Of a stretch of DNA of 23,773 nucleotides, positions 7,070-14,467 are shown piece by piece. The notes beneath the pieces are model-generated. The model was not told where the DNA came from and made no database searches. It saw only the letters and a list, made by a program, of their open reading frames with translations. This DNA comes from Alphaproteobacteria bacterium. GTDB lineage: Bacteria > Pseudomonadota > Alphaproteobacteria > Micropepsales > Micropepsaceae. A program made the position numbers and the translations under genes. The stretch lies in the NCBI GenBank assembly GCA_003246795.1, contig QKCS01000054.1:1-23773 (forward strand), in the 5' to 3' direction. The first letter of the stretch is position 1. Each line of letters starts with the position of its first letter.

Positions 7070-7180
7070 TTATCTTTTCGTCTTCTTCGTCTTCTTCGCG
7101 GCCTTCGGCTTCGCCGCGGCCTTCGAGGTCGTCTTCTTCTTCGCGGTCTTGGTCTTCTTCCGCTTCGCTGTCATCGGCAT
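7070..7180 (-). CDS. 36-residue lysine/alanine-rich basic microprotein (histone H1 tail-like)
   Basis: The frame starts at ATG 7180 and encodes 36 residues: MPMTAKRKKTKTAKKK, then a Thr/Ser/Ala/Lys/Pro segment, ending KKTKKTKR. About 45% of residues are Lys or Arg and there are no acidic or aromatic residues. The composition matches the C-terminal tails of histone H1 and of bacterial H1-like proteins, so nucleic-acid binding is a reasonable inference. AAGGAG lies 10 bases upstream of the start, good support for translation, and this is why I prefer this frame over the acidic frame overlapping it. The gene is isolated. A 6-bp hairpin (7040-7045 with 7052-7057) follows the stop by 12 bases but has no U tract. 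It could instead be a fragment of a longer tail, like those on Slt and TopA in this window. Confidence 0.6.
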   Translation of the reverse strand: MPMTAKRKKTKTAKKKTTSKAAAKPKAAKKTKKTKR

Positions 7181-7468
7181 GAGAGAGTGACTCCTTCGCT
7201 ACATCCGCAGAGCGCACCTTGCGCCCCCGAACATTCAACATATTGAGTAACTTGCCCTTCGGGCGCAACAGCTTGTGGCGCCGCAACTGATGCACGAAAG
7301 CAACGCCTCATGAATCCTAGAAAAAATCAGCGATTCAGATGATCATCCGTACACGGATCGAGAGATTTGCCGTGGCCCGCGCCCCTTGACCGGCCGCCCG
7401 TTTCGTCCGAATCGGTGCGAATCACTTCGCCGCGCCGGGATCGTGACAAACCGTTCACGTGCGACGCG
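7181..7468. other. 288-base gap between the basic microprotein and gatB
   Basis: It holds the ribosome site and presumably the promoter of the basic microprotein at its left side. A perfect ATCCGT-AC-ACGGAT inverted repeat lies at 7345-7358. A near-palindrome around 7457-7474 (CGTG.GACGCGTC.CACG) overlaps the gatB stop. No intrinsic terminator with a U tract was found after gatB. Otherwise nothing recognisable. Confidence 0.5.
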
Positions 7469-8962
7469 TCACACGCCGAGTTTCTTCTTCACGAGATCAT
7501 TCACCGCCTGTGGATTCGCTTTGCCGCCGGTCGCCTTCATCACCTGACCGACGAACCAGCCGGCAAGCGTGGGCTTCGCTTTCGCCTGCTCGACCTTCTG
7601 CGGATTGGCAGCGATGACTTCGTCGACAGCCGCTTCGATGGCGCCCATGTCGGTGACCTGCTTCAGGCCGCGCTTCTCGACGATCGCCGCCGGATCGCCG
7701 CCTTCGCTCCACGCAATCTCGAACACGTCCTTGGCGATCTTGCCCGAGATCGTGCCGTCGCTGATCAACGAGACGATGGCGCCCATCGCTTCGGCCGACA
7801 CCGGGCTCTCGCCGATCGACTTGTCTTCTTTGTTCAGCCGTCCGAAGAGCTCGTTGATCACCCAGTTCGCCGCCAGCTTCGCGTCCCGCCCCTTGGCGAC
7901 CGCCTCGAAGAAATCGGCGCTTTCCCGCTCGCTGATGAGCACGCCCGCGTCATAGAGGCTGAGGCCGTAGTCCCGCATGAAGCGGTCCTTCTTGTCGTCT
8001 GGCAGTTCGGGGAGCGACCCCTTGATCCGCTGAACCCACGCGTCCTCAAGCTCCAGCGGCAGCAAATCGGGATCTGGGAAATAGCGGTAGTCGTGCGCCT
8101 CTTCCTTGGAGCGCATTGACCGCGTCTCGCCTTTCTTGGAATCGAAAAGCCGCGTCTCCTGGTTGATCTTGCCGCCACCTTCGATGACGTCGATCTGCCG
8201 CCGCGCCTCGTAGTCAACGGCCTGCGCCACGAAGCGCATCGAATTGACGTTCTTGATCTCGCACCGCGTGCCCAGCGGCTCGCCCGGCTTGCGCACCGAC
8301 ACGTTGACGTCCGCGCGCATGGAGCCCTCCTCCATGTTGCCGTCGCACGTGCCGAGATAACGCAAGATCGCCCGCAGCTTCTTGAGATAGGCCGCCGCCT
8401 CTTCCGACGACCGCAGGTCGGGCCGCGACACGATCTCCATCAACGCCACGCCCGCGCGGTTGAGATCGACGAACGACTGATCCGGATGCTGATCGTGCAG
8501 CGACTTGCCCGCGTCCTGCTCCAGATGCAGCCGTTCGATGCCGACCGAGATCGACTTCCCGCCCGGCAGATCGACGATAACGACGCCCTCGCCCACGACG
8601 GGATGTTTGTACTGCGAAATCTGATAACCGGCCGGCAGGTCCGGATAGAAATAGTTCTTCCGGTCAAAGATCGAGCGGTGGTTGATCGCAGCCTTCAGGC
8701 CGAGGCCCGTCTTCACCGCCTGCTCGACACAGTACTTGTTGATGACGGGCAGCATTCCCGGCATCGCCGCATCGACGAAGCTCACATGCTCGTTCGGGTC
8801 AGCCCCGAATTCGGCGGAGGCGCCCGAGAACAGCTTGGCCTTCGACAGCACCTGGGCATGCACCTCCATGCCGACGATGACTTCCCACTTGCCCGTTGCG
8901 CCTTCGATCAGCGGGCCGGTGTCCGCGCGCGACGTATGAACGGCCGTGACTGCGGTTGTCAT
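7469..8962 (-). CDS. gatB: Aspartyl/glutamyl-tRNA amidotransferase subunit B
   Basis: Protein of 497 residues. In the GatCAB complex, GatB binds the misacylated tRNA and phosphorylates Glu-tRNA(Gln) or Asp-tRNA(Asn) before amidation with ammonia from GatA. The kinase cradle begins EVIVGMEVHAQVLSKAKLFSG (about 27-47). It continues through FDRKNYFYPDLPAGYQISQY and the DLNRAGVALMEIVSRPD signature. The C-terminal tail domain (about 350-497) is the YqeY-like tRNA-binding module, ending in the KATGGKANP motif and DLVKKKLGV. The N-terminus is extended by roughly 20 residues before the conserved start. The gene lies 4 bases after gatA and is last in the gatCAB operon. Confidence 0.98.
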   Translation of the reverse strand: MTTAVTAVHTSRADTGPLIEGATGKWEVIVGMEVHAQVLSKAKLFSGASAEFGADPNEHVSFVDAAMPGMLPVINKYCVEQAVKTGLGLKAAINHRSIFDRKNYFYPDLPAGYQISQYKHPVVGEGVVIVDLPGGKSISVGIERLHLEQDAGKSLHDQHPDQSFVDLNRAGVALMEIVSRPDLRSSEEAAAYLKKLRAILRYLGTCDGNMEEGSMRADVNVSVRKPGEPLGTRCEIKNVNSMRFVAQAVDYEARRQIDVIEGGGKINQETRLFDSKKGETRSMRSKEEAHDYRYFPDPDLLPLELEDAWVQRIKGSLPELPDDKKDRFMRDYGLSLYDAGVLISERESADFFEAVAKGRDAKLAANWVINELFGRLNKEDKSIGESPVSAEAMGAIVSLISDGTISGKIAKDVFEIAWSEGGDPAAIVEKRGLKQVTDMGAIEAAVDEVIAANPQKVEQAKAKPTLAGWFVGQVMKATGGKANPQAVNDLVKKKLGV

Positions 8963-8966
8963 AAGG

Positions 8967-10445
8967 TCAAACCTCCCACCATGGCGTCGGACGGGGAAGC
9001 GGCCCCGCCGCCTTCTCCAAGACCTCGCCCACCCGGAACAACGTCGCTTCGTCGAAGGCTTTGCCGATCAGCTGAAGACCTAGAGGCAAGCCTTCGCGGT
9101 TCAAGCCCGCCGGCACCGATATGCCGGGCAAACCCGCAAGGTTCACGGTCACGGTGAAGACGTCATTCAAGTACATGGCGATCGGATCGTCGGTCTTCTC
9201 CGCGATCCCGAAGGCCGGACCCGGCGTCGCCGGCGTCAGCAGCACGTCACATTTTTTATAGGCGTCTTCGAAGTCCCGCGCGATCAGCGTCCTGAGCTTC
9301 TGCGCCTTCAGGTAATAAGCATCGTAGTACCCGGCCGAGAGCACGTAAGTGCCGATCAAGACGCGCCGCTGCACCTCGCGCCCGAAGCCCGCCGCGCGCG
9401 TGTTCTCGTACATCGAGATGATGTCCTTGCCCGGCACGCGCAAGCCGAACCGCACGCCGTCATACCGCGCGAGGTTCGACGACGCCTCCGCAGGCGCTAC
9501 GATGTAGTAGGCGGGCAACGCATATTTCGTGTGCGGCAGGCTGACGTCGACCATGGTCGCGCCCGCATCTTTCAGCCACTGAATCCCCTTCTGCCAAAGC
9601 TCTTCGATTTCGGGCGGCATGCCGTCGATGCGGTACTCTTTCGGAATGCCGACTTTGAGCCCCTTGATGTCGCCGGTCATCGCCGCTTCGTAGTCGGGCA
9701 CCGGCAGATCGACGCTGGTCGAGTCCATCGGATCGTGGCTCGCCATCGTCTTCATCAGGATCGCGCAATCACGGACGGTGCGCGCCATCGGCCCCGCCTG
9801 GTCGAGCGACGAGGCGAACGCGACGATCCCCCAGCGCGAACACCGTCCGTAGGTCGGCTTGATCCCGACAATGCCCGTCACCGCCGCCGGTTGCCGGATC
9901 GAGCCGCCCGTGTCCGTTCCCGTCGCACCCAAGACGAGCCGTCCCGCGACCGAGGCCGCCGATCCGCCCGACGAGCCGCCGGGCACGAGCGGCGTGTTCG
10001 AGCCCTTCCGCCGCCACGGGTTGATGACCGGCTTGTGGTAGCTCGTCTCGTTGGACGAGCCCATCGCGAACTCGTCCATGTTGAGCTTGCCCAGCATCAC
10101 GACGCCCGCATCGAACAGGTTGCGCGTGACCGTGGATTCGTAGGGCGGCTGGAAGCCATCGAGGATGTGCGACCCCGCCGTCGTCAGCACGCCCTTCGTG
10201 CAGAACAAATCCTTGATCCCGAGCGGAATGCCTTCGAGCGCCCGCGCCGAACCGGCGGCGATTCGCTTGTCCGCCTCTTCCGCGCCTTTGAGCGCGATTT
10301 CCGGCGTCTCGGTCACGAAACAGTTCAACGCCCGCGCCTTTTCGACCGCCTTGATGTGCGCTTCGGTCAGCTCGCGCGCCGAGAACGACTTCTTGCGCAG
10401 GCCCTCGCGCGCGTCCGCGATCGTCAGTGAGGTCAGATCGCTCAT
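8967..10445 (-). CDS. gatA: Aspartyl/glutamyl-tRNA amidotransferase subunit A (glutaminase)
   Basis: Protein of 492 residues from ATG 10445 (MSDLTSLTIADARE). The frame is open about 59 codons further upstream but that part overlaps gatC. GatA hydrolyses glutamine and channels ammonia to GatB. The amidase-signature catalytic triad is visible: Lys78 in GIPLGIKDLF, cis-Ser158 in GGSSGGSAASVAG, and nucleophile Ser182 in DTGGSIRQPA. The 24-residue spacing of the two serines matches characterised GatA. The gene start overlaps the gatC stop (ATGA), a coupling typical of this operon. Confidence 0.98.
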   Translation of the reverse strand: MSDLTSLTIADAREGLRKKSFSARELTEAHIKAVEKARALNCFVTETPEIALKGAEEADKRIAAGSARALEGIPLGIKDLFCTKGVLTTAGSHILDGFQPPYESTVTRNLFDAGVVMLGKLNMDEFAMGSSNETSYHKPVINPWRRKGSNTPLVPGGSSGGSAASVAGRLVLGATGTDTGGSIRQPAAVTGIVGIKPTYGRCSRWGIVAFASSLDQAGPMARTVRDCAILMKTMASHDPMDSTSVDLPVPDYEAAMTGDIKGLKVGIPKEYRIDGMPPEIEELWQKGIQWLKDAGATMVDVSLPHTKYALPAYYIVAPAEASSNLARYDGVRFGLRVPGKDIISMYENTRAAGFGREVQRRVLIGTYVLSAGYYDAYYLKAQKLRTLIARDFEDAYKKCDVLLTPATPGPAFGIAEKTDDPIAMYLNDVFTVTVNLAGLPGISVPAGLNREGLPLGLQLIGKAFDEATLFRVGEVLEKAAGPLPRPTPWWEV

Positions 10446-10729
10446 TCGACCACCTTCGGCACGGCGAAGTAGTTGTCTTCGCCCAAGGGCGCGTTCTTCA
10501 CGACGTCGCCCGCGCGCTCGCCGTCCGTCACCACGTCGTCGCGCATCTTCAGCGACACCTTCACCACGCTCGTCATCGGCTCGACCTTCGACGTGTCGAC
10601 CTCGTTCAATTGCTCGACCCATTTGAGGATGGCGTTGAGCTCGTCCGCCATGGGTGCGAGCCGCTCTTCGGGCAAAGCGATGCGCGCGAGCCTGGCCACG
10701 CGCTTGACGGTGTTCTTGTCGACGGACAT
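10442..10729 (-). CDS. gatC: Aspartyl/glutamyl-tRNA amidotransferase subunit C
   Basis: Protein of 95 residues, normal GatC size, starting MSVDKNTVKRVARLARIALPEE at ATG 10729. GatC wraps around GatA and GatB and stabilises the complex. The conserved N-terminal helix, the central ELNAILKWVEQLNEVDTSKVEP and the C-terminal ENYFAVP-like motif (here EDNYFAVPKVVE) are all present. The frame continues far upstream but runs antisense through ruvX, so the longer form is rejected. It is first in gatCAB, with a promoter candidate about 35 bases upstream. Confidence 0.97.
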   Translation of the reverse strand: MSVDKNTVKRVARLARIALPEERLAPMADELNAILKWVEQLNEVDTSKVEPMTSVVKVSLKMRDDVVTDGERAGDVVKNAPLGEDNYFAVPKVVE

Positions 10730-10741
10730 GGGAGCGATTTC

Positions 10742-10789
10742 TTGTGGTGAAACGGGGGCTTTGCTACCAACCGGGCTACCGCCTTGCAA
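10742..10789. promoter_or_regulatory. Overlapping divergent promoter candidates for gatC (minus) and ruvX (plus)
   Basis: Plus strand: TTGTGG (10742-10747), 17 bases, TACCAA (10765-10770). Minus strand: TTGCAA (10784-10789), 17 bases, TAGCAA (10761-10766). Both have the ideal sigma70 spacing and their -10 boxes overlap by two bases, within a gap of only 94 bases. Predicted leaders are about 25 bases for gatC and about 47 for ruvX. Box quality is moderate. Confidence 0.35.
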
Positions 10790-10823
10790 GAAGCGCGAGC
10801 GCCGCCCAAGTGACCGCCGGAAC

Positions 10824-11297
10824 GTGATCGTCAAAACCCCCGCCGAATTGGCCGCGGCCCTGAAACCCGGTGAGCGCCTTTTCGGCCTGGACCTGGGCGA
10901 AAAGACGATCGGCATCGCGCTGTCCGACGTCATGCTGACGGTGGCGACGCCGCTCGAGACGCTGCCCAAGCGCAAGTTCACGACCGACGCCGAGGCGCTG
11001 ATCGCCCTGATCAAAAAGCACGCAACGGGCGGACTCGTCATCGGCCTGCCCTTGAACATGAACGGCACTGAAGGCCCCGCCGCCCAATCCGCCCGCGCCT
11101 TCGCCCGCAATTTCGAAGCCAAGCACGATCTGCCGATCCTCTTCTGGGACGAGCGCCTGTCGACCGTCGCCGTCACCCGCACGCTGATCGAAGCGGACGT
11201 GTCGCGCGCGAAGCGCAAGCAAGTCGTCGACAAGATGGCCGCGGCCTACATCCTCCAAGGCGTCCTCGACGCGTTGAAGCGGTCGCCTGCGCAATGA
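10824..11297 (+). CDS. ruvX: Putative pre-16S rRNA nuclease / Holliday-junction resolvase-like RuvX (YqgF)
   Basis: Protein of 157 residues from GTG 10824. The frame is open upstream, but that part is antisense to gatC. It has the RNase H-like fold of YqgF: LFGLDLGEKTIGIALSD (first acidic residue Asp23), GGLVIGLPLNMNGTEGP, ILFWDERLSTVAV and the late acidic motif VDKMAAAYILQGVLD. The E. coli homologue matures the 16S rRNA 5' end; junction resolution is debated. The stop overlaps the start of the MFS gene (ATGA), so it leads the plus-strand operon through plsY. Confidence 0.95.
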   Translation: MIVKTPAELAAALKPGERLFGLDLGEKTIGIALSDVMLTVATPLETLPKRKFTTDAEALIALIKKHATGGLVIGLPLNMNGTEGPAAQSARAFARNFEAKHDLPILFWDERLSTVAVTRTLIEADVSRAKRKQVVDKMAAAYILQGVLDALKRSPAQ

Positions 11298-12562
11298 ACC
11301 TGACGAAAGTCGTCGCCCGCACGCTCCGCCGCCTTCTTGTGCGTCCGCCGGAAGCAATCCCGCCCGAACACCGCCGCCTCTTGTTGCTGGTGGGTGCGGG
11401 CACGTTTTTCGCGAACTACGACCTCAACATCTACGGCTTCGCCATGCCGCAGATTCAGGCCGGTCTCGCGATTCCCGAAAACGAGATCAGCACGCTGAAC
11501 GCGACGTTTCGCATGGGCGTCGTTCCGGCCTTGGCACTCGCCTATTTCGCCGACCTTGTCGGGCGCCGCACGCTGCTTCTCGTGACGCTCGCGGGCGCGA
11601 TCCTGGCGACCGTTGCCACAGCCTTCAGCGAGACGGCAACCCAGTTCCTGATCGCGCAAGCGCTGGCGCGCGTGTTCATCTACACGGAAGAAATGTTGTG
11701 CGTCGTCTTTATCGCCGAGGAATTCTCCGATCGCACGCGAGGCTGGGGGATCGGTGCGATCTCGGCGCTCGGCGCGGCCGGCGCGGGAACGGCCGCGCTC
11801 GTCTTTGCTCTCGTCAATCTTTTACCCTTCGGCTGGCGCGCACTCTACGCCATCGGCGCCTTTCCGCTGGCTTGGTTGTTGTGGGCGCGACGGCGGCTGC
11901 CCGAAACCAAGCGCTTTACGTCGTCGGTCGCGCGCGGACATCCGCTGACGCCGATCGTCGAATTGGTGCGCGCCTATCCCGGCCGCCTCGCGTTGATCGT
12001 AGCGGCGACGATCCCGTTCTCGTTCGGTCTCGCCAACGCCGTGATCTTCTTCTCCAAAGTCCTGCAAAGCACACACGGCTGGGCGCCGGGGCATGTGGCG
12101 GCGCTGACACTCATGGGCATCACCGCCATTCCTGGCATGATCGTCGCGGGCACGCTGAGCGACCTCTACGGGCGCCGACTCGTGCTGTCTGTCCTGATCT
12201 TGGTCTGCGCGGGTAGCTTCGGGCTCTTCTACACGTGGGCGAGCGGCCCGTGGCTCGCGCTCTTCTGGCTTGCCGGGATCCTCGCCTATCTATCGATCGA
12301 TGCGCTCGTTTCGGCGCTGTGCGCAGAGCTGTTTCCGACGTCGCACCGCTCGATCGCCTCAGGCATCCGCGTCTTGGCCAGCAGTCTTTCGGGTTCGGCC
12401 GCGTTGGTCCTTGAAGGCTCCATGTACGACTTGTTCCAAGCGCACCCGCCCGCGATCGCGCTCCTAATCCTGCCAGCGCCTTTGGCGCTCATCCCGATCT
12501 GGTTTTTGCCGGAGCCGGCGCGCAAGTCGCTCGATGACATATCGGCCGAACGCCACGCATGA
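11294..12562 (+). CDS. MFS transporter, substrate unknown
   Basis: Protein of 422 residues, consistent with a 12-helix major facilitator. Helix 1 follows a basic N-terminus (LLLLVGAGTFFANYDLNIYG). The loop 2-3 signature is AYFADLVGRRTLLL. Its pseudo-repeat in the second half is GTLSDLYGRRLVLS, as expected from MFS internal duplication. The acidic and aromatic residues in helix 1 and the LPE(T/P) motif after each half (RRLPETKRF and FLPEPARKS) resemble the sugar/aromatic-acid branch. Substrate cannot be assigned. ATGA overlaps couple it to ruvX upstream and to the AEC carrier downstream. Transport genes are not part of the usual ruvX-pyrB neighbourhood as I know it. Confidence 0.88.
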   Translation: MNLTKVVARTLRRLLVRPPEAIPPEHRRLLLLVGAGTFFANYDLNIYGFAMPQIQAGLAIPENEISTLNATFRMGVVPALALAYFADLVGRRTLLLVTLAGAILATVATAFSETATQFLIAQALARVFIYTEEMLCVVFIAEEFSDRTRGWGIGAISALGAAGAGTAALVFALVNLLPFGWRALYAIGAFPLAWLLWARRRLPETKRFTSSVARGHPLTPIVELVRAYPGRLALIVAATIPFSFGLANAVIFFSKVLQSTHGWAPGHVAALTLMGITAIPGMIVAGTLSDLYGRRLVLSVLILVCAGSFGLFYTWASGPWLALFWLAGILAYLSIDALVSALCAELFPTSHRSIASGIRVLASSLSGSAALVLEGSMYDLFQAHPPAIALLILPAPLALIPIWFLPEPARKSLDDISAERHA

Positions 12563-13470
12563 TCGATGTCCTCGCCGCCCTCGTCCCCGTGTTCGCGATC
12601 ATCGCCCTCGGCGCAGCTTTGCGCTGGTCGAAGTTCCTGACGGACGATGCCTGGCGAACGGTCGAGCGCGTGACCTATTTCGTCCTCTTCCCCGCGTTCC
12701 TCTTTGGCGCCATCGCGTTCGCGGACTTTGGCAGCGAACCCGTCGGTCGCATGGCGCTGCTTTTGGGACTGGCGATGACCGCGATGGCCGTCCTCGTCTT
12801 TCCGTTCCGCGCGCTCTTGAAACTCGACGGCCCGGCCTTCACCAGCCTCTTCCAGGGCGCCGTGCGTTGGAACAGCTACGTCGCGCTGGGCGCCATCGCC
12901 GCGGTCTTGGGACCGAAGAGCCTGGCGCTCGCCGCCGTCGCGGTCTCCGTGATGGTGCCGATCGCAAACGTGCTTTGCGTCGGCGTGCTGATGCGCCACG
13001 CGGGCGAGAGCGCGGGCGTTGCGGTCTTGATGAGGCTCCTCGCCCGCAACCCGCTGATCCTGGCCTGCCTCGCCGGCATTCTCGTGCAAGCGGTTGGCCC
13101 GACCATCCCCGAGGTCGCCTCGACGACCGTGGGCCTTCTTGGCCGGGCGGCGTTGCCTTTGGGCCTCCTCGCCGTCGGCGCAAGCCTCGATTTGGGCGAA
13201 GCGCGCGCTAAGCCCGTGCCCATCGTCGCCGCATCCCTGCTCAAGCTGTGCGTCATGCCGCTGATCGTCGCCGCTGGCGCAATTGCGCTCGGCATCGAAT
13301 CGGCGGCCAAAACCGCGGCGCTCATCTGCGCAGCGGTGCCCGGCGCCTCGTCGTCCTACATCCTGGCGCGCCAACTCGGCGGCGACGCGCCGCTGATGGC
13401 GAACATAACGACGGCGCAAACGCTGGCCGCGATGGTAACCATGCCGATCATACTGTGGGTTTTGGCGTGA
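12559..13470 (+). CDS. AEC (auxin efflux carrier) family transporter
   Basis: Protein of 303 residues, the usual length for bacterial AEC/PF03547-type carriers. The sequence is hydrophobic throughout, with two five-helix halves. It begins LAALVPVFAIIALGAALRW and contains the RWNSYVALGAIAAVLGP and RNPLILACLAGILVQ motifs. The second half has LPLGLLAVGASLDL and LICAAVPGASSSYILARQLGG, the typical C-terminal signature. Relatives carry malonate, malate or amino acids; the substrate here is unknown. Start ATG 12559 overlaps the MFS stop. A small GCCGC-TT-GCGGC hairpin (13473-13484) lies directly after the stop. Confidence 0.87.
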   Translation: MIDVLAALVPVFAIIALGAALRWSKFLTDDAWRTVERVTYFVLFPAFLFGAIAFADFGSEPVGRMALLLGLAMTAMAVLVFPFRALLKLDGPAFTSLFQGAVRWNSYVALGAIAAVLGPKSLALAAVAVSVMVPIANVLCVGVLMRHAGESAGVAVLMRLLARNPLILACLAGILVQAVGPTIPEVASTTVGLLGRAALPLGLLAVGASLDLGEARAKPVPIVAASLLKLCVMPLIVAAGAIALGIESAAKTAALICAAVPGASSSYILARQLGGDAPLMANITTAQTLAAMVTMPIILWVLA

Positions 13471-13477
13471 TCGCCGC

Positions 13478-13506
13478 TTGCGGCAGCGACCGGCGCCCCC
13501 TATACC
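13478..13506 (+). promoter_or_regulatory. Internal promoter candidate for pyrB, nearly leaderless
   Basis: TTGCGG (13478-13483), 17 bases, TATACC (13501-13506). Transcription would start around 13513, about 4 bases before the pyrB ATG. There is no Shine-Dalgarno sequence before that ATG, which fits a leaderless or very short leader. The gap between the AEC gene and pyrB is 46 bases, unlike the overlapping junctions around it. Confidence 0.4.
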
Positions 13507-13516
13507 CACCTCCGCG

Positions 13517-14467
13517 ATGACCGGCCTGTTCGCCCGCCAGCATCTTCTCGCCATCGCGCCCTTGCAGCGCCAAGAGATCGAATTTTTGCTGGATCTGGGC
13601 GACGAGTATGTCGATGTCAATCGGCAGATTCAGAAGAAAAAAGACACGCTGCGCGGCCGCACGCTGATCAATCTGTTCTTCGAGCCGTCGACGCGCACGC
13701 AATCGTCCTTTGAACTCGCCGGCAAGCGCCTCGGCGCCGACGTGATGAACATGTCGGTGACGCAGTCGTCCGTACGCAAAGGCGAGACATTGATCGACAC
13801 GGCGACGACGCTGAACGCGATGCGCCCCGACATCATCGTCATACGCCACCAGGACTCGGGCGCCGTCGCTTTGCTCGCCGACAAGGTCTCGTGCTCGGTC
13901 ATCAACGCCGGCGACGGCGCGCACGAGCACCCGACGCAAGCCCTCCTCGACGCGCTCACCATCCGCCGCCGGATGAATCGCATCGAAGGTCTTACCGTCG
14001 CGATTTGCGGCGACGTACTGCATAGCCGCGTCGCGCGCTCGAATGTGCACCTGCTGACAAAGCTCGGCGCGCGCGTCCGCCTCGTCGCCCCGCGCACGCT
14101 GATGCCCATCGGCGCCAACACCTGGGGCGCCGAGGTTTTCACCGACATGCGCGAAGGCCTGAAGGGCGCCGACATCGTCATGATGCTGCGCCTGCAGATG
14201 GAGCGCATGACGGGCTCGTTCCTGCCGTCGACGCGCGAATATTTCCGTTTCTACGGCCTGGACGCGACGACGCTGGCGCTCGCCAAACCCGGCGCGCTGG
14301 TCATGCACCCGGGCCCCATGAACCGCGGCGTCGAAATCGACAGCGCCATCGCCGACGACGTCGAACGCAGCCTGATCCACGAGCAGGTTGAGATGGGCGT
14401 CGCGATCCGCATGGCCGTCCTCGACGCGCTGTCGCGCCAGCTCCCGAATGCGGAGCGCCGGTCATGA
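13517..14467 (+). CDS. pyrB: Aspartate carbamoyltransferase catalytic chain
   Basis: Protein of 316 residues from ATG 13517 (MTGLFARQHLLAIAPL). The 13 extra upstream codons in frame are Pro/Arg-rich, cover the promoter-like DNA and are rejected. It makes N-carbamoyl-aspartate from carbamoyl phosphate and aspartate. Signature motifs are all present: FFEPSTRTQSSFELAGKRLG (carbamoyl phosphate binding), GDGAHEHPTQALLD, and MHPGPMNRGVEID. No pyrI-type regulatory chain is nearby. The next gene encodes a dihydroorotase-like protein lacking catalytic residues, the arrangement known from class A transcarbamoylases (for example Pseudomonas), in which the partner supports assembly. The stop overlaps the start of that gene (ATGA). 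Confidence 0.98.
   Translation: MTGLFARQHLLAIAPLQRQEIEFLLDLGDEYVDVNRQIQKKKDTLRGRTLINLFFEPSTRTQSSFELAGKRLGADVMNMSVTQSSVRKGETLIDTATTLNAMRPDIIVIRHQDSGAVALLADKVSCSVINAGDGAHEHPTQALLDALTIRRRMNRIEGLTVAICGDVLHSRVARSNVHLLTKLGARVRLVAPRTLMPIGANTWGAEVFTDMREGLKGADIVMMLRLQMERMTGSFLPSTREYFRFYGLDATTLALAKPGALVMHPGPMNRGVEIDSAIADDVERSLIHEQVEMGVAIRMAVLDALSRQLPNAERRS

Noticed and set aside
6813..7190. 125-residue plus-strand ORF with a Phe/Val-rich hydrophobic end that looks like a membrane protein
   Set aside because: The FVFF pattern is the antisense reading of AAG/AAGACC lysine codons, and no ribosome site is visible.
7062..7295. 77-residue minus-strand ORF with a Glu/Asp-rich second half
   Set aside because: It overlaps the lysine-rich ORF in another frame. 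The acidic run is the frame-shifted reading of AAG repeats, and the ribosome site fits the basic frame.
12286..13620. 444-codon minus-strand frame opposite the MFS and AEC genes
   Set aside because: Highly charged shadow of two membrane-protein genes; no ribosome site.
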